Source of the DNA: Atopobiaceae bacterium
GTDB lineage: Bacteria > Actinomycetota > Coriobacteriia > Coriobacteriales > Atopobiaceae
DNA: 64,000 nucleotides
Direction: 5' to 3'
Assembly (NCBI GenBank): GCA_030525685.1
Contig: JAUNEG010000001.1
Location: 62,001 to 126,000 of the forward strand
The notes under the pieces are model-generated. The model worked only from the letters and a program-made list of their open reading frames with translations, was not told where the DNA came from and did not search any database. The position numbers and the translations under genes are program-made. Every line of letters begins with the position of its first letter. The stretch's first letter is position 1. Below are positions 62,491-64,000 of the stretch, one piece after another.

Positions 62491-63594
62491 ATGGGGCAGA
62501 GGAGAAACCCCGCCGTTGTCGCCGGCCTGATCGGTGCGGCACCGCTTGTCATGCCTGGCGTGGCCCAGGCCCTCTCGCTCTCCGAGCTCATCGACGGCAC
62601 GTTCGTCACGCCGACGACGGCCTTCGCCGCCGGCGCCGCCGGGGGCATGGCGCTCACGGGCGTCGTGGCCATTTCCGCCGCGCTCGTCGTCCGCGCCCGT
62701 GCGCACGCCGAGGACGACGTGCCCGTGATCGCGCGGCACATGCGCGCGCCCGAGGCCCAGGAGAAGGCTCCCGCACCCGCGGCCACGCCGCATCGGCCCG
62801 GCCACGAGGCCACCAGCTACGAGCAGATCGCCGAGAACTACGTGAGGCGCGCGTCGTTCCGCGCGAAGATGGCGCGGCGCGCCGAGGGCGTCGCGGCGAC
62901 GCTGCGCGAGCGGATGGCCGCGAACATGATGGAGGGCGTGCCGGTCATAGCCCGTGCCGACGGCTCCGTGGGGGACGTCGGGACGAGCTGGTGGCGCAGC
63001 GCCGTCGGCGAGGACGCCATCATCCACGACTCCGGCTTCGCCGAGGACCACGACGAGATGGCGATTCCGTCGGACTTCTCGACGAGCGACCGCGATCGCC
63101 TCGTCGCCTCCGCCAGGGACGCCGCCGCGGGCATCTCGAGCCGCGTGGCCTACGTCGACGAGGGTGCCTATCCCGAGCGCCGCACGCTCGAGGACCTGAA
63201 CGAGGACGACGCCTGGGCGAGCGCCCTGAGGTCCCTCGACGAGAAGATCGCCACCGTCGCGCCCCTGCAGGACCCGATCGGCTTCATAGATGGCGTCGGC
63301 GGCGTCGACTCGCTGGACGAGCCTGACAACCTCGAGCTCGACACCTCGTTCATCCCCTTCAGGGCCCCGGGCGGGCACCCCGAGGTCGTGGACACCGAGA
63401 GCTACGTGGACTACCTGATCGAGGACGAGTTCTCCAAGAACTCCTCCACGGCCGTCCGTCGCAGCCCTCGTCGCTTCCTGCGCATACTCGAGGGGGGCAC
63501 CCAGCCCAGCTCCCGCCACCTGGCGGACACCGCGCCCTCTCGCGGCGGCCGCGGCGGCAAGCACTTCTCGATGCCTCAGGCGGCTGAGGCGTGA
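62491..63594 (+). CDS. Membrane-associated hypothetical protein
   Basis: A 367-residue protein I do not recognise. Two N-terminal hydrophobic segments (about residues 9-27 and 44-68) could be a signal plus membrane anchor. The rest is acidic and low in recognisable motifs, with VPVIARHMRAPEAQEKA and VPVIARADGSVGDVG sharing a VPVIAR start. Its stop overlaps the next start (GTGA). Base composition is like its neighbours. AAGGGAGCGAG precedes the ATG. Confidence 0.7.
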   Translation: MGQRRNPAVVAGLIGAAPLVMPGVAQALSLSELIDGTFVTPTTAFAAGAAGGMALTGVVAISAALVVRARAHAEDDVPVIARHMRAPEAQEKAPAPAATPHRPGHEATSYEQIAENYVRRASFRAKMARRAEGVAATLRERMAANMMEGVPVIARADGSVGDVGTSWWRSAVGEDAIIHDSGFAEDHDEMAIPSDFSTSDRDRLVASARDAAAGISSRVAYVDEGAYPERRTLEDLNEDDAWASALRSLDEKIATVAPLQDPIGFIDGVGGVDSLDEPDNLELDTSFIPFRAPGGHPEVVDTESYVDYLIEDEFSKNSSTAVRRSPRRFLRILEGGTQPSSRHLADTAPSRGGRGGKHFSMPQAAEA

Positions 63595-64000
63595 CGCAGC
63601 CCACCACGCACGACTCGGCGGGACGGCCCACCTACCTTCGGTGGGCCGTCGCGTTCGCGTGCTGGCTGTTCGTGATTTGGGGCCATTCGCTGGTCCAGGG
63701 ACCCCAGTCGACCATGGAGAGCGACCTCGTGGTCTCCGTCCTGCGCCCGTTCTTCGAGGCGGCGGGCGTCAGCGACCCTGCGGCTATGTCCCTCGTGGTG
63801 CGCAAGGCCGCCCACTTCCTCGAATACGCCGTCCTGGGCGTGCTCGGCCGCGGGATGCTCCACGCGCGCCGCCTCGAGCGGGGGAGCTCCCCGTTTCCCG
63901 CCGCGCTGATGGTGCCGCTTGTCGCCGTGGTGGACGAGTGCCTGCAGCTCTTCGTGCCGGGACGCTCGGGAATGCCCTCCGACGTGCTCATCGACCTGGG
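63591..64000 (+). CDS. VanZ-like family membrane protein (truncated by window)
   Basis: GTG start overlapping the previous stop, with at least 136 residues before the window ends. Family motifs VRKAAHFLEYAVLG and DECLQLFVPGRSG plus DVLIDLG match VanZ-like proteins, small polytopic membrane proteins whose founding member gives low-level teicoplanin resistance; most have unknown roles. The C-terminal part is missing here. Confidence 0.85.
   Translation, partial: MTQPTTHDSAGRPTYLRWAVAFACWLFVIWGHSLVQGPQSTMESDLVVSVLRPFFEAAGVSDPAAMSLVVRKAAHFLEYAVLGVLGRGMLHARRLERGSSPFPAALMVPLVAVVDECLQLFVPGRSGMPSDVLIDL

Overview
The window is a high-GC (roughly two-thirds G+C by eye), densely packed bacterial chromosome segment. 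Gene content and order, GTG/TTG starts, ATGA/GTGA stop-start overlaps, TGCTAnnnT extended -10 promoters and the protein sequences suggest an anaerobic gut or oral actinobacterium of class Coriobacteriia, most likely Atopobiaceae and Olsenella-like. This is inference; no database search was possible.

Layout. 1-5.3 kb (minus): a MarR-controlled heterodimeric ABC exporter, then a wrecked paralogous exporter gene split by a foreign AT-rich block (3415-4780). 5.4-12.9 kb (plus): a complete phosphate-starvation operon pstS-C-A-B1-B2-phoU with a PhoP/PhoR-type two-component system, preceded by Pho-box-like repeats. 13-18 kb: a sortase-anchored GH-A glycosidase and a hydrolase-acetyltransferase fusion. 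18-27 kb: metG, queuosine genes (queH, queA, tgt), corA, a tail-anchored coiled-coil protein and HPr. 27.5-34 kb: a RecJ nuclease fused to a helicase, (p)ppGpp synthetase/hydrolase and a metallo-beta-lactamase-fold enzyme. 34-36.4 kb: tRNA-Leu, ferritin, and infC-rpmI-rplT with infC on a rare AUA start. 37-44 kb: a LacI-controlled oligosaccharide ABC system with malQ. 44-51.6 kb: branched-chain amino acid genes ilvDBN-C and ilvA, peppered with 31-bp REP palindromes around a REP-associated transposase. 51.7-64 kb: ABC ATPase, tRNA-Ala, a probable 6S-like RNA, a WecA-type transferase, a PflX-type radical SAM protein, pncB, argS, a tandem-winged-helix MarR protein, rho with AT-hook-like repeats, and an operon ending in a VanZ-like protein cut by the window edge.

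The most unusual material is intergenic. (i) Three loci (2.8, 27.2 and 62.1 kb) carry the same degenerate inverted-repeat array whose units are spaced by 41 bp, or by 31 or 52 bp, which are all whole numbers of DNA helical turns. (ii) Five 31-bp REP palindromes belong to the local RAYT, and in three of them the first TGA is the stop codon of the upstream gene. (iii) Two long-stem elements share a core and show compensatory base changes. (iv) The heptamer CTTCTCG (either strand) is greatly over-represented, inside and outside genes. No CRISPR array, rRNA operon or complete prophage was seen.
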